Below are positions 18,116 to 28,922 of a DNA stretch of 64,000 bases, piece after piece. The translations under genes were made by a program, and so were the position numbers. Under the pieces are notes generated by a model. It was not told where the DNA came from and did not search any database. It was given only the letters and a program-made list of their open reading frames with translations. Within the stretch, counting starts at the first letter, position 1. Every line of letters begins with the position of its first letter. The DNA lies in the NCBI RefSeq assembly GCF_011174705.1, contig NZ_JAANIJ010000001.1, forward strand, positions 1,860,001-1,924,000, in the 5' to 3' direction. The DNA is from Tessaracoccus coleopterorum. GTDB taxonomy: Bacteria > Actinomycetota > Actinomycetes > Propionibacteriales > Propionibacteriaceae.

Positions 18116-19121
18116 ATGAGCATCCTGATTTCGGCCCTGGAGGGCGGGCGAGAGCACCGGCTTCCCGTGTGGTTCATGCGCCAGGCGGGCCGTTCGCTGC
18201 CCGAGTACAAGACCGCCCGCGGCGAAACGTCGATCCTGGAGGCGTGCCTGCGGCCCGAGATGGCCGCCGAGATCACCCTGCAGCCCGTGCGCCGTCACAA
18301 GGTGGACGCCGCGATCTTCTTCTCCGACATCATGACTCCGCTGGTGTTGGCCGGGTGGGCGTCGACATCGTCGCCGGGGTGGGCCCCGTCGTCGAGCACC
18401 CGGTGCGCACCGCCGCCGATGTCGACAGGCTCGTGGGCCACGAGCTCGGCGACGTGTCGATGATCACCGAGGCCGTGCGACTCGTCACCGCGGAGCTCGG
18501 CACCGCCACGCCCCTCATCGGTTTCGCAGGGGCTCCCTTCACGCTGGCCGCCTACCTCGTGGAGGGGCGCGGCTCGCGCGACCATCTCGCCGCGCGCGCC
18601 ATGATGCACGCCGACCCGGATGCGTGGCGCAGGCTGCTGGCCTGGGCGGCTCGGCTCTCCGCCCAGTTCCTCACCGTCCAGATCGATGCCGGCGCCCGGG
18701 CGGTCCAGCTCTTCGACTCCTGGGCGGGATCGCTCAGCCGGGCCGACTACGTGGAGCGGGTCGCTCCCCACTCGGCGGCGGCGCTGGCCGCGGCCGAGGG
18801 ACGGGTGCCCCGCATCCACTTCGGAGTCGGCACCGGGCATCTCCTGACCGACATGGCGGCCTGCGGGGTCGAGGCGATGGGCGTGGACTACCGCACCCCC
18901 TGGACGAAGCTGCAGCGCTGCTGCCGGGCTTACCGCTGCAGGGCAACATCGACCCGGCGCTCCTGGCCGCAGGCTGGGCGCCGCTGGAGGCGCACGCCCG
19001 AGACGTCGTCGAGCGCGGGAAGGCGGCCCCGGCACACGTCGTGAACCTGGGCCACGGGGTGCCGCCCACCACCGATCCGAGCGTGCTGACCGATCTGGTC
19101 GCGCTCATCCACGAGCTGTGA
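18116..19121 (+). CDS. hemE: Uroporphyrinogen decarboxylase
   Basis: Removes four acetate carboxyls from uroporphyrinogen III to give coproporphyrinogen III. The signature [16 protein letters not shown] sits near the N-terminus, followed by [14 protein letters not shown] (bearing the substrate Asp), [19 protein letters not shown], and [14 protein letters not shown] near the C-terminus with the conserved NLGHG. Frame losses near 18354 and 18914. TGA 19119-19121 overlaps the GTG of the next gene (GTGA). Confidence 0.9.
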
Positions 19122-20359
19122 CCGCCGTCGTCATCGGCGGAGGCCTCGCCGGCCTGATCGCCGCCCGCCGGTACCGCGCCGCGGGCCTCGACCCCGTCGT
19201 GCTCGAGTCCTCCGCATCGATCGGCGGGATGATCCGCAGCGTCACCCTCGGTGGTGTGAGGGTCGACGGCGGCGCGGAGGCCTACGCCACTCGCAGCCCG
19301 GCCGCCCGGGCCCTCGCCGGGCGACTCGGGCTGGAGGTGGCCGGCCCGGCGGGTCGGCCGCACGTGTGGTGGAGCGACTCGATCGTGCCGCTGGCCGACG
19401 GCGTGCTCGGCATCCCGGATCCCTCGACGACCCCGCCCTCGTCGCGCTCACCGCCGACGAACGCGAGCGCCTCGCCCGCGACCTCGAACTGGGGCCGGAG
19501 ATCGGGGCGGACGCGCTCACCGTCGGCGAGCTGGTGGCCGCGCGGATGGGGAGGGCGCCGTCGCCAGGCTCGTCGCGCCGCTGGCCACCGGGGTCTACCG
19601 GACCCCGCCGGACGCGCTGCAGCTCGCCGTCTTCGCCCCGCGCCTCAAGCAGGCGATGGCGGAGCACGGCTCACTCCTGGCGGCGGTGGCCGCGCTCCGG
19701 GCGCCGGGATCGAGCGCCGTCGAACAGCCGGTCGGAGGGATGTTCCGCCTTGTGGAGGCGCTCTCCGACGGCGTGCAGGTGCGCACCGCCACCCCCGCCG
19801 TCGGCCTGCGGCGCGACGGCGACGGTTTCGTCGTCGAGACCCCCACGGGTGAGGTCCGCGCGGACCGGGTGGCCGTCTGTGCGCCCGCCGCGGTGGCCGC
19901 GAGGCTGCTTGCCGGGCTCGGGTGCTCGTTCCCGAGGCGCCCGGCCGCCCCGCATATGTGGCGCTACTGACGAGCGCCCACCCCGGGCTCGCGGAGGCGC
20001 CTGTCGGTTCCGGCCTGCTGATGGGCGACCGCGATCCGGCGGTGACCGCTTCCGCGCTGACCCACTACTCCACGAAGTGGCCCTGGGTGCGGGGCGCGGA
20101 GGTGCTGCGGCTCTCCTACCCGCAGGCCCCGTCGGACGCGCAGCTGGTGGCCGACGCCTCCCGCCTCACCGGGCTGGACCTGGCAGGCACCGTCACCGAC
20201 ACGGCGATCGTGCGCCACGAGATGCCCGGCAAGCTCGACCCGGCTGCCCGCGACGAGCTGCTCGCCGCTGCCGCGACCGCCGGAGTGGACGTGCTGGGAG
20301 CCTGGCTGGACGGCAACGGCATCAGCCCGGTGATCGAGGCCGGGGAGCGCATCCGATGA
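19118..20359 (+). CDS. hemY: Coproporphyrinogen/protoporphyrinogen oxidase (HemY/CgoX)
   Basis: FAD enzyme oxidising coproporphyrinogen III to coproporphyrin III in this pathway. It opens with the dinucleotide site VVIGGGLAGLIAARRYRAAG followed by the acidic VVLES; GGMIRSVTLGGVRVDGGAEA and PVGGMFRLVEAL are family landmarks; it ends with GAWLDGNGISPVIEAGERI, the FAD-closing motif. Three single-base losses near 19428, 19553 and 19925. The stop overlaps the hemC start (ATGA). Confidence 0.88.
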
Positions 20360-21972
20360 GGCTCCGGCTCGGTACCCGCGGCTCGGCGCTCGCCGTGACG
20401 CAGTCGGAACACGTGGCCAACCTGCTGCGCGGGCTCGGCCACGAGGTGGAGCTTGTGCGGATCAAGACCACCGGCGACGTCACGCGCGGTTCGCTGACGC
20501 AGCTCGGAACGATGGGGGTTTTCGCGGCGGAGCTGCGGCAGGCGATCCTCGACGGTCGCTGCGATCTCGCAGTCCACTCCCTGAAGGACCTGCCGACGGG
20601 CGCTGTCGAGGGGCTGACCATCGCGGCCATGCCTCCCCGTGAGGACGCCCGCGACGCCCTGTGCGCGGGTGGACGGCGCCTGGCGGATCTCCCGCCCGGT
20701 GCCACGGTCGGAACCGGCTCGCCCCGTCGCGTGGCGCAACTGCGCGGGCTCCGCCCGACCTCACCTACGTGGACGTGCGCGGCAACGTCGGCACCCGGCT
20801 GGCCAGGGTGTCCGACGGTGACCTCGATGCCGTGGTGTTGGCCGCGGCGGGCCTGCGCCGACTCGACCTCACCGATGAGATCGACGACCTCCTGCCCATC
20901 ATCTCCGCGCCCGGGCAGGGGCCCTCGCCTTGGAGTGCCGCGCTGACGACGTCGACGTGCTGGCCGCCCTCGCCCCGCTGGATGAGCAGGCCGTGAGGGT
21001 CGCCGTCGAGGCGGAGCGGGGGTGCTCGCCGGGCTCGGAGGTGGGTGCGCGGCCCCGATCGCGGCCTACTCGGACGGCGCGACCCTGCGGGCCGGCGTGT
21101 TCGCCTTGGACGGGGCGGGAGCGGCCATGGTCGAGGTTCCGCTCGCGACGGGCGCCGTCGAGGCCTGCCTCGCAGCGCTGCTCGCCGACGGCGCCGGTGA
21201 GCTGGCCGATCTCACGGCCTCCCGCCCTTCGCGGCTGGCCTCGCTGCACGATGACAGCTCCCTGTGGCGCGGCGAGGTGCCGCTCGCGGGCGTCCGTGTG
21301 CTGCTGCCCCGCGCGGAGGGTCAGCTCGCCGACGGCCTGCGCGCGGCAGGCGCCGAGGTCACCTGCTGCCCCGTGCAGCGGCCCGTGACCCTGCCCGCCG
21401 CAGGCACCCTCGCGGGCGCCGACTGGGTGGCCGTCACGTCCCGACCACGGTGGCGGCCCTCGCTGAGCTGGGCCTCACGATCGGCCCCGGACCCGGGTCG
21501 CGGCGGTCGGCCCGGCCTCGGCGGACGCGCTCCGGAAGGCGGGATACGCCGTCGACCTGCAGCCTGAGGGTGAATCGACGGCGGCGGCGCTTGTCGCGGC
21601 ATTCGACAGCGGAACCGGGCGGGTGGTGATCCCGGCTCGGCGCTCAGCTCACCTGTGCTCGCCGACGGTCTCCGTGCCCTCGGCTACGCCGTCGACGTGC
21701 TGCCCATCTATACGATGACAAGGCTAGATGCCGTGCCTGGGCGGGTTCTCGAGGATTGGCGGGCCGGGCACTTCGACGCCGTGGTCATCACCTCAGGATC
21801 CGTCGGTGCGGCGTTCGCGACGCTCTTCGGCTGGCGGCAGGGCACGCCCGTCGTGGCGTTCGGACCACCGTCGAGGACCTGGCTGGAGGAGGCGGGAGTC
21901 CCGCCCACCGCCGTCGCCGTCACGCAGGACGCGGATGGCCTGGCCCGGGCACTCGGCGAGGCCACCAGGTGA
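20356..21972 (+). CDS. hemCD: Fused hydroxymethylbilane synthase / uroporphyrinogen-III synthase
   Basis: One gene covers two consecutive steps. The HemC half shows [34 protein letters not shown] (catalytic Asp) and the dipyrromethane-cofactor cysteine in [12 protein letters not shown]. The HemD half starts at [19 protein letters not shown] and continues to [19 protein letters not shown]. The crossing (21022-21434) lies in one unbroken frame, so the fusion does not depend on any repaired shift. Six single-base losses occur elsewhere (near 20755, 20922, 21035, 21440, 21495 and 21632). No hemB lies between this gene and hemL. Confidence 0.88.
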
Positions 21973-22067
21973 GGCGGGTCGCACCCGCACCGATGACGAG
22001 TCGCTCCCCGCATAGGGTGGACGGCGCAGACAACCGATCGAAACCCCTCTGGAATGGAGCTGGCCTG

Positions 22068-23344
22068 ATGGCTGAGACCCTCTTCGACCGCGCAAAGGCA
22101 GTGATCCCGGGCGGCGTGTCATCACCCGTGCGGGCCTTCGGCTCTGTGGGCGGCGCGCCGGTCTTCATCGCGGAGGCCCGGGCCCGCACGTCGTGGACGT
22201 GGCAGGAAACGAGTACGTCGACCTGGTGTGTTCCTGGGGCCCGGCGCTGCTCGGCCACGCCCATCCGGAGGTGGTCGACGCCGTGCAGCGCGCGGCCGCG
22301 CGCGGGTTGTCGTTCGGAGCCCCCACCCTCGCCGAGGTGGAACTGGCCGAGCTGATCCGGGCCAGGGTGCCTCTCGCGGAGCAGGTGCGGTTCGTCTCGA
22401 CGGGCACCGAGGCCACCATGACGGCGATCCGGCTCGCCCGCGGCGCAACGGGGCGCGACAAGATCGTGAAGTTCGCCGGCTGCTACCACGGTCACTCCGA
22501 TGCCCTGCTCGCCGCCGCGGGCTCCGGACTCGCGACGCAGGGGCTGCCGGGATCGGCCGGCGTCACGGCCGCCGCTGCCGGCGACACGATCGTTGTCGGA
22601 TACAACGATCTGGATGCCCTCGGGCGGTGTTCGCCGAGGTCGGTGACCGGATCGCGGCCGTGATCACCGAGGCGGCCCCGGCGAACATGGGCGTCGTCCC
22701 GCCCTCCGAGGGATTCAACCGGGAGATCCGGCGCCTCACACACGGGCACGGAGCCATGATGATCCTCGACGAGGTGCTCACCGGTTTCCGGGTCGGCCCG
22801 CCGGATGGTGGGGCCTCGAGGGTGGCTACCGGCCCGACCTCGTCACCTACGGCAAGGTGGTGGGCGGCGGGATGCCGCTCGCCGCGCTCGCCGGGCCCGC
22901 CGAGATCATGGCGCTGCTCGCTCCCGTCGGCCCGTCTACCAGGCGGGCACCCTCTCGGGGAACCCGCTCGCAACCGCGGCGGGCATCGCCACCTTAAGGC
23001 TGGCTGACGCGGAGGTGTACGCGAAGGTGGACGCGGCGTCGCTGCAGCTCCAGGGCGCCGTCGCCGAGGCGCTGACCCTAGCCTCGGTGCCGCACGTGAT
23101 CCAGCAGGCAGGAAGCCTGTTCTCCGTGTTCTTCCGCGAGGGCGCGGTCCGCAACTACGAGGACGCGAAGGCCCAGGACACCGCGGCGTTCGGGCGGTTC
23201 TTCCACTCGATGCTCGAGCAGGGGGTCGCGCTGCCGCCGTCGGCATTCGAGGCGTGGTTCCTCTCGGCGGCCCACGATGATGCCGCGCTCCAACGCGTGG
23301 TGGACGCGCTCCCCGCCGCTGCCCGGGCCGCCGCCTCGGCCTAG
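22068..23344 (+). CDS. hemL: Glutamate-1-semialdehyde aminomutase
   Basis: PLP enzyme forming 5-aminolaevulinate. It starts [20 protein letters not shown] and shows [67 protein letters not shown] and the PLP lysine in [18 protein letters not shown]. Four single-base losses (near 22178, 22620, 22804 and 22925). It has its own ribosome site (GGAG about 10 bp upstream) and lies 95 bp after hemCD. Confidence 0.9.
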
Positions 23345-23377
23345 GCTTCGCGCCAGCAGAATGCCAGGCCCGGTACC

Positions 23378-23445
23378 TCCTTATCCAAGGCTCACTCCTT
23401 AGCCGTGGATAAGGACACCGGTTATCAAAGGCCAAGGAGTGAGCC
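23378..23445. repeat. Interleaved inverted repeats behind hemL
   Basis: TCCTTATCC (23378-23386) pairs with GGATAAGGA (23407-23415), while GGCTCACTCCTT (23389-23400) pairs perfectly with AAGGAGTGAGCC (23434-23445). The pairs cross over, so only one hairpin, or a pseudoknot, can form. No T-tract follows. It could end hemL transcripts, but the two-state design is unusual for a simple terminator. Confidence 0.6.
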
Positions 23446-23739
23446 TGGACCGTCGGGTCACTCATCACCGCCACGCGCAGGATGAACGCGCCCAGGGTCA
23501 GCGAGCACGTGTCACTCCGCGTCAGCCGACCCGGTGACTTCGGCCGGCGCCGCGGGCGTCCCCTTCCGCTGGGCCCGGTTGATGGTCTGCCCTCCGGTCC
23601 GCCTGGAGCTGGAAGGTGCGGGCCAGCACCCGCGCGCCCGGCCCGGCAAGAAGCCGGGACCGGTGGCGTGCCGCGGTTTCATGGCTGGAAGAATGAGCCC
23701 CGGATACGAGATCCCGCACTGGAGCGGATTGGAGTTGTC
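23446..23739. other. Intergenic, no gene seen
   Basis: About 290 bp. Frames running through it lack recognisable protein and read upstream of the DUF4862 start only because stops are rare at this GC content. Confidence 0.4.
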
Positions 23740-24606
23740 ATGGGGCAGATCGTGGGCGCTTACGCCGTCCTCGGAGGGCTGGAGGATGCCCGGCCGGTGG
23801 TCGACGCGCTTGCCGCGTCACCTTTGGTCGAGGGCCTCGAGGTGCCCTTCCGCGGCGGGGTTGTCGATGTGCCTCCGGGCGCGCCGGCGACGTGGCGCTA
23901 TGTCGTCACGCTGATCCCCGAGACCATGCAGCGGGTCGGGGCCGACCCGACCTTCGGCCTGGCCACGCCCGATCCCGCAGGCCGGGCAGAAGCACTCGAC
24001 TACCTCCGCCGGGTGCATGCCGCCGTCACCGGCTCAGGCCTCGATGTCATCGCCGTCGAGCTGCACAGCGCGCCGACCCGGACCGCGTCGCTCGCCCACT
24101 TCACCGAGTCTCTGACCGAGATCGCCGGCTGGGACTGGGGAGCACCCAGGTCGTCGTCGAGCACTCCGATGCCTGGTCGGACGAGCACCCTGTGGAGAAG
24201 GGGTTCCTCACCCTGGCCGAGGAGTTGAAGGCTGCCGAGGCGGCCGGTGTCGGGGTCGCGATTAACTGGGCCCGCTCCGTCATCGAGACCCGCGACGCCG
24301 CCACCGGCCTGGCCCACGTGCGCCAGGCTGCGGCCCGAGGCCTGCTGCGGGGCCTGATGTTCTCCTCGGTGTCGCCGGTCGACAACAACGTCGGTCGCGG
24401 CTGGGTCGACTCCCACCTCGCGCCGACGGGGCTCAGCATCAGCCCCGAGGGTTCCCTGCTGACCCGGAGATCATCGCCGGCTGCAGCGAGGCCGCAGGCG
24501 ATGTGTGGCGGGGTTCAAGATCTCGGTGCCGGCGAGCCTGGACGCCGAGGCCCGCGGTGCAGCACTGCTGGAGATGCTGGCGCTCGTGGAGGAACGCTCG
24601 CACTGA
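23740..24606 (+). CDS. DUF4862 family protein (TIM-barrel type)
   Basis: About 288 residues. MGQIVGAYAVLGG opens the protein; LEVPFRG, VVTLIPETMQRVGADPTFGL, VIAVELHSAP, VVVEHSDAW, VAINWARSVIETRD and GLMFSSVSPVDN follow in the beta-alpha order of a TIM barrel. DUF4862 proteins are uncharacterised; the fold suggests a sugar or sugar-phosphate enzyme. Shifts near 24145 and 24470. ATG 23740 is preceded by TTGGAG. It is monocistronic. Confidence 0.65.
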
Positions 24607-24850
24607 CCGTTCCTCGCCACGGCGTCGGGGCCAAGTGGAGGTGAGAGTCGGTCTGCGGCTGCTGATCCCAGGAGTGCCCAGGCCGAACCGTCAACTCCTC
24701 GCGGCGGCGCACCCGGCTCCGGCCCAGGCGACAACCCGCGCCTGGCCCCGCACCCCGCGGCGGTGCGGGGCCGCCGTGGCTGTACATCCGGCCGCTGAAC
24801 CCTGCATGGAGCACACTGGGGCCCTGCCCCTGCCCAGAGCCTGGAGGAAT

Positions 24851-26152
24851 GTGACCAGCAAGCAAGACCCCGAGGACACGCAGAGACTCCCCGCCATCGA
24901 CCGCGGCCACACCTACCCGATGCCACTGTGGGTGCAGCTGATCCGCTGGTTCCGCAGCATCCTTCTGGTGTCGATCGCCACGAATGCCGCCGTGCTCGTC
25001 CTGACTGTCATCGTCGGGCTCGCGCTCACCGAGACGGACGTCTTATCCCTCCCGTGGCAACTCGTCGATGCGATCGACGAGTTCAGTCGTCTGTTTCTCG
25101 GCGTCGCCGGCCTGATCGGGCTCTTCGGGTTCGCGATCATCTTCGCCGTGGTCCACGACGTGTACTGGGCCTGCCTGCGCTGGCATCTGGGGCGCTTCAC
25201 CGAAGATGTCGGTAACCGCAGGCAGGCGCCCGTCGACTGGCAGCGCGCGTCGTACGGCCCGGACGCCGATGGCACCTCGCTGCTTGTCCTCTACCCGGGC
25301 TCGTTCATCCTGAGCCTGTTCGGGTACGTGTTGGGCCGATCGTCGCCCTCACGTCGGTGATCATGATCGTGCAGGACGACGAAGTGGAGTTCTCACTCGT
25401 TGCGCTGCTGGTCGGGGTCCTGTTCGTGCTGGTTCCGCTCGGAGTGCGACGCGTGCTGAAGCGGGTCCCGGAGTCGAAGGCGAAGGCCTTCTGGGGGATG
25501 CGAAGGCGGGCCAGTTCCAGCCGCGCTCCAAGCAGGGGGACTGTTCCCCGGCGGTGGCGCGTCTGGTTGCCATGTCGGCGAAGACGGAGCGGGTGGCCGG
25601 TGTGCTCGCCACCATCGCGGCACTGTCGTTCCTCCCGACCGCGATCGCCACGTTCATCACGCAGCCCTGCCGAGGCTGCGAGCCGCGGGATCTGAGCGAC
25701 CTCGGGCAGAGCCTGGTCGGCTTCCTGGCCGGAGCAGCCGGCTGGATCGCGGTACTGACGCTGGTTCCCATGCTGGTGGCCTTCGTCGTCGGCGCGGTGC
25801 TGAGGTACCGGCTGCGGCGGCAGTTGCTGACTGACGCCGCGGGTGAGGAGACGAACATGCCGCCGTGGCCGGTGCTCAACTGGGTTCTCCTGGAGGAGGC
25901 CCCCTCATCCGGTTCTTCGCCCTGAGCCACGTCGTCGGGCTGTTCCTGTTTGAGATCGGAATCACCGGGCTGCTGTTCGAGAGCTCCGCCCTGCAGATTG
26001 ACGTCGGCGTCTGGTGGTTGCTGTTGCGGACAGGCGTGGGGCTGATCGTGTTCGGTGGCTGGTTCTGGTGGTTCGGCCGCGGCCGGGTGGCGGAGGAGCG
26101 GGAACTCCTGATGAACCGTTGGGGCTCTGGGAGCCGGACGAGCCACATGTGA
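24851..26152 (+). CDS. Polytopic membrane protein of unknown function
   Basis: About 434 residues, starting at GTG 24851 behind GGAGG. It has at least seven hydrophobic segments, e.g. SILLVSIATNAAVLVLTVIV, LFLGVAGLIGLFGFAIIFAV, VALLVGVLFVLVPLGV, ALSFLPTAIATFI, AGWIAVLTLVPMLVAFVVGA and TGVGLIVFGGWFWWFG. A loop carries QPCRGCEPRDLSDLGQ with two cysteines. Shifts near 25335, 25495 and 25905. No family recognised. A partial copy of its middle and end lies at 33377-33562. Confidence 0.6.
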
Positions 26153-26233
26153 GGTCACCGGCCGCACTCCCTCCCGACCCGTGGGAGGCCTGGGGCCCGG
26201 GTAACTGGATCTCCGGGCGGCCAGGGTGCGTCG

Positions 26234-26676
26234 TCATCCAATGCTCTCCACGAACTGGACGCGCCACTGGTTTCCGTAGGACTGGACATCCAGGCGCAGC
26301 TCGCCCTGCGCGGTTTGCAGGGTGGCGGGCGTGATGGCACCCATCTGCTCTCCCAGGCTGATGGTGATCTCGTCGGTGTTGCGCGGATCACCGAGGGAGG
26401 CGGCGGAGGTCTTCACGAGGGTCGTGGCGGTCGTCTCGTCATACCTGCTCGTGGCGACCGAACAGGCGAGAGCGCCGTCCTGCTCAACGATGCTCGCAGC
26501 GAAACCATCGACCGCCTCCCGGGCGGTGGACGGTCCCACGGGGTTCCGTCGCACGCGAACTGCGCCTTGGGCAGCCACCAGGCGGCAGCCACGATCGCCA
26601 CGAGGGCGAGCACGGCGACGATGGTGGAGATGACGACGAGCTTCCTCGCTCGCAGCCAGGGTGGACCAGATTCCAT
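26234..26676 (-). CDS. Small single-pass membrane-anchored protein
   Basis: About 148 residues. Cytoplasmic MESGPPWLRARK, one transmembrane helix LVVISTIVAVLALVAIVAAA, then an outer domain with two cysteines (FACDGTPW, ALACSVAT) that could pair, and a C-terminal beta-rich part ELRLDVQSYGNQWRVQFVES. One base is missing near 26525. The next minus-strand gene upstream is of similar design, so the two may form an operon. Function unknown. Confidence 0.5.
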
Positions 26677-26749
26677 GGTGACCCGCCTGTGAAGGTGGCT
26701 GGCGATGGGGCCGATCGTGAAGAGGGGCAGACCATCCGGTGTCGATAGC

Positions 26750-28057
26750 CTAGTGGGAGCTGGAATCAGCGGCCTGCCGGGGTCCTTGGATGCCGTGCGG
26801 TTGGCATCGGTGAGGAATGCCGGCGCGGATAGGGGCGAACGCGATGGTGACCGCTGCGGCCGGCGCCTCAGCAGTCGGTGCGGGCCGACGCCCAGCACCC
26901 ACCTCCACATTGAGCTCCTGCACCGCGGAGTCACCGGCAACGTACGAGATGTGACTCATCCACAACCCGTTCACGAGGGCCGTCTGGCCCACCTCAAGCG
27001 AGAAGATCGGATCGTACAGAGCCTCGTCGCGACCGGTCAGGGCCCAGGCCAGGCTCTGCAGTTCGAGGTCCGTGTTGGCGGGAGGCCCAAACTCATCGGC
27101 ACCGCCCCATGCCCACGCCATGCCCTCGTTCGACCCACCTGCCGTGAACCAACCACCGTCGGCCCCAGGGCCCATGCAGTTGAAGGAGTCGTCTCCGGCT
27201 GAGCAGTCAAACCCGAAGCCGAGCAGAGCCTCGTAGTTCTGTTCGCTGAACGGGTAGAACGCGGGTTGCTCCAGCCCGGCGGCCCAACCGGGGTGGTGAT
27301 GATGACAGAGGTCCAGGGGCTCACGCGGACGAGGCGCCCGCCCATCTGCAACTCAGCGTCCTCGCCACTACCTTTGAACTCCCGTGCGATGCGTGAGTCG
27401 TCGAAGTCGTCCCCGGACATGGTCAATGGCCCTCCTGCCCGCCACAGATCATCGAGCAACTCGCCGTCGGTGTTCCCGACGGTGGTGAAGGACAGGTGCG
27501 TGAGCCGACCTTCACTGTCGCCTCCGATGTACATCCGGATCTGTGCCGAGTCGTCGACACACCAGATCGACGAGATCTCACGGTGCCGCTCATCAGTGCA
27601 GGTGAGCCCCTTGGCCTTGGCCAGGTCGGTCGCCGCTGACACCAGGTACTCCGCTTCCGGCCGCCCTTGTGTGGGTGTCGCCCCGGCAGCCGGACCGTTG
27701 GCCGCACTCTCGTCTCCTGCCGGAGAGGCGCTCGGTTCGGCCGTCGGCGATGCACCGGTGGTGGGCGACGGTGGCGTCGCTGTGACGCTGGTCTGGTCGG
27801 GCCCGGTAGGGCGGCCGGCTGGCCGTCCTGCATGAGCCACCACGTAGCGAGGACGCCGCCAGCGAACGCGAGCCCCATCGCGAGCGTGACCGCCACCGTC
27901 CGACTTCCCAGGATCGCGCGGAACCTGCTCCCCGCCGCCCTGCCGTTGGTTCGTCTTGGGCTGTCAGGGACGCCGATTCGTCGGCATACGGATCCCACGC
28001 TGGATCGGTTGCCCCTGGCTGTGCCAGCTCGTAGGGGTCGTACGGATCGTGCTCCAA
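26750..28057 (-). CDS. Membrane-anchored exported protein, unknown function
   Basis: The N-terminus (TTG 28057) is rich in D, P and Y (HDPYDPYELAQPGATDPAW), followed by a transmembrane helix (VAVTLAMGLAFAGGVLATWW) and a Ser/Thr/Pro-rich linker. The outer domain contains VSAATDLAKAKGLTC, ISSIWCVDDSAQIRMYIGGD and GFDCSAGDDSFNCMG, so four cysteines likely make disulphides. Shifts near 27955, 27820 and 27290; the last residues are uncertain. No named domain recognised. Confidence 0.5.
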
Positions 28058-28306
28058 GGCCTGCTCTCTGACTCAAACCGACTCTGAAGGGCTCGACGCA
28101 CATGGTCACGCCCCGCTCCGGGGCACCTGGCCCGAAGCGACGATCATCCTAGCGACTCCGCTGAGGGCTGCTCGAGTGAGGTGGGGACCTCTCCGCAACG
28201 GGGCGAAGCGGCGGGCGCACTCCCTGATGCACCCATGTCGGTCGTCGCCGGGAAGCAGGCTGCCCTCCGGCCTTCCTGGCCCGAGGCGGCCTTCTCAGTC
28301 GGGCGC

Positions 28307-28922
28307 CTAGATCAGGCCGGTCTCCTGCGCGACATGGATGGCGCGGGAACGGCTGTCGACGTCGAGCTTGGTGAAGATGTGTGAGACGTGGCTCTTCACC
28401 GTCGCCTCGGTGACGAACAGGCTGCGGGCGATCTCCCTGTTCCCGGCGCCGGTCGCCATCAGGCGCAGGACGTCGACCTCCCGTGCGGTGAGGCGCGGCA
28501 GCGGGCTGCGCATCCCCTGCAACACCCGGGTGGCGATGTCGGGGACAGGAACATGTCGCCGGCCGCGGCGCGGCCGATGGCCTCCACGATCACCTCGGGC
28601 GCCACGTCCTTGAGGACGAAGCCGGCCGCTCCCGCCTCGATCGCGCCCAGGATCTCGGCATCCCGGTCGAACGTCGTCAGGATCAGGACGGCGGGTGCGG
28701 GGTGAGTGCGCGCAGCGCGGCGGTGGTCTGGATGCCGTCGATCCCGGCGCCGAGTCGCAGGTCGCAGAGCACCACATCGGGATGCAGGTGCCCGGCAAGG
28801 GTGATGGCCTCCTCACCGGTGGCCGCCTCCCCGACGATCTGCACCTCATCCGATGCCAGGACTGCGCGCAACCCGCTGCGCACCACGGGATGGTCGTCGA
28901 CGAGCAACACGGTGGTGGTCAT
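28307..28922 (-). CDS. NarL/LuxR-family response regulator
   Basis: Receiver domain TVLLVDDHPVVRSGLRAVLA with phospho-acceptor Asp in PDVVLCDLRLG, and a C-terminal LuxR helix-turn-helix LTAREVDVLRLMATGAGNRE then IARSLFVTEATVKSHVSHIF. Two or three single-base losses in the linker (about 28540-28690). Its start overlaps the kinase stop by 4 bp (ATGA). With the kinase it probably controls the MMPL exporter transcribed just ahead. Confidence 0.88.

Noticed and set aside
21969..22067. hemB start between hemCD and hemL
   Set aside because: The GTGA overlap looks like a gene start, but the 30 codons do not resemble the HemB N-terminus and lead straight into the hemL leader.
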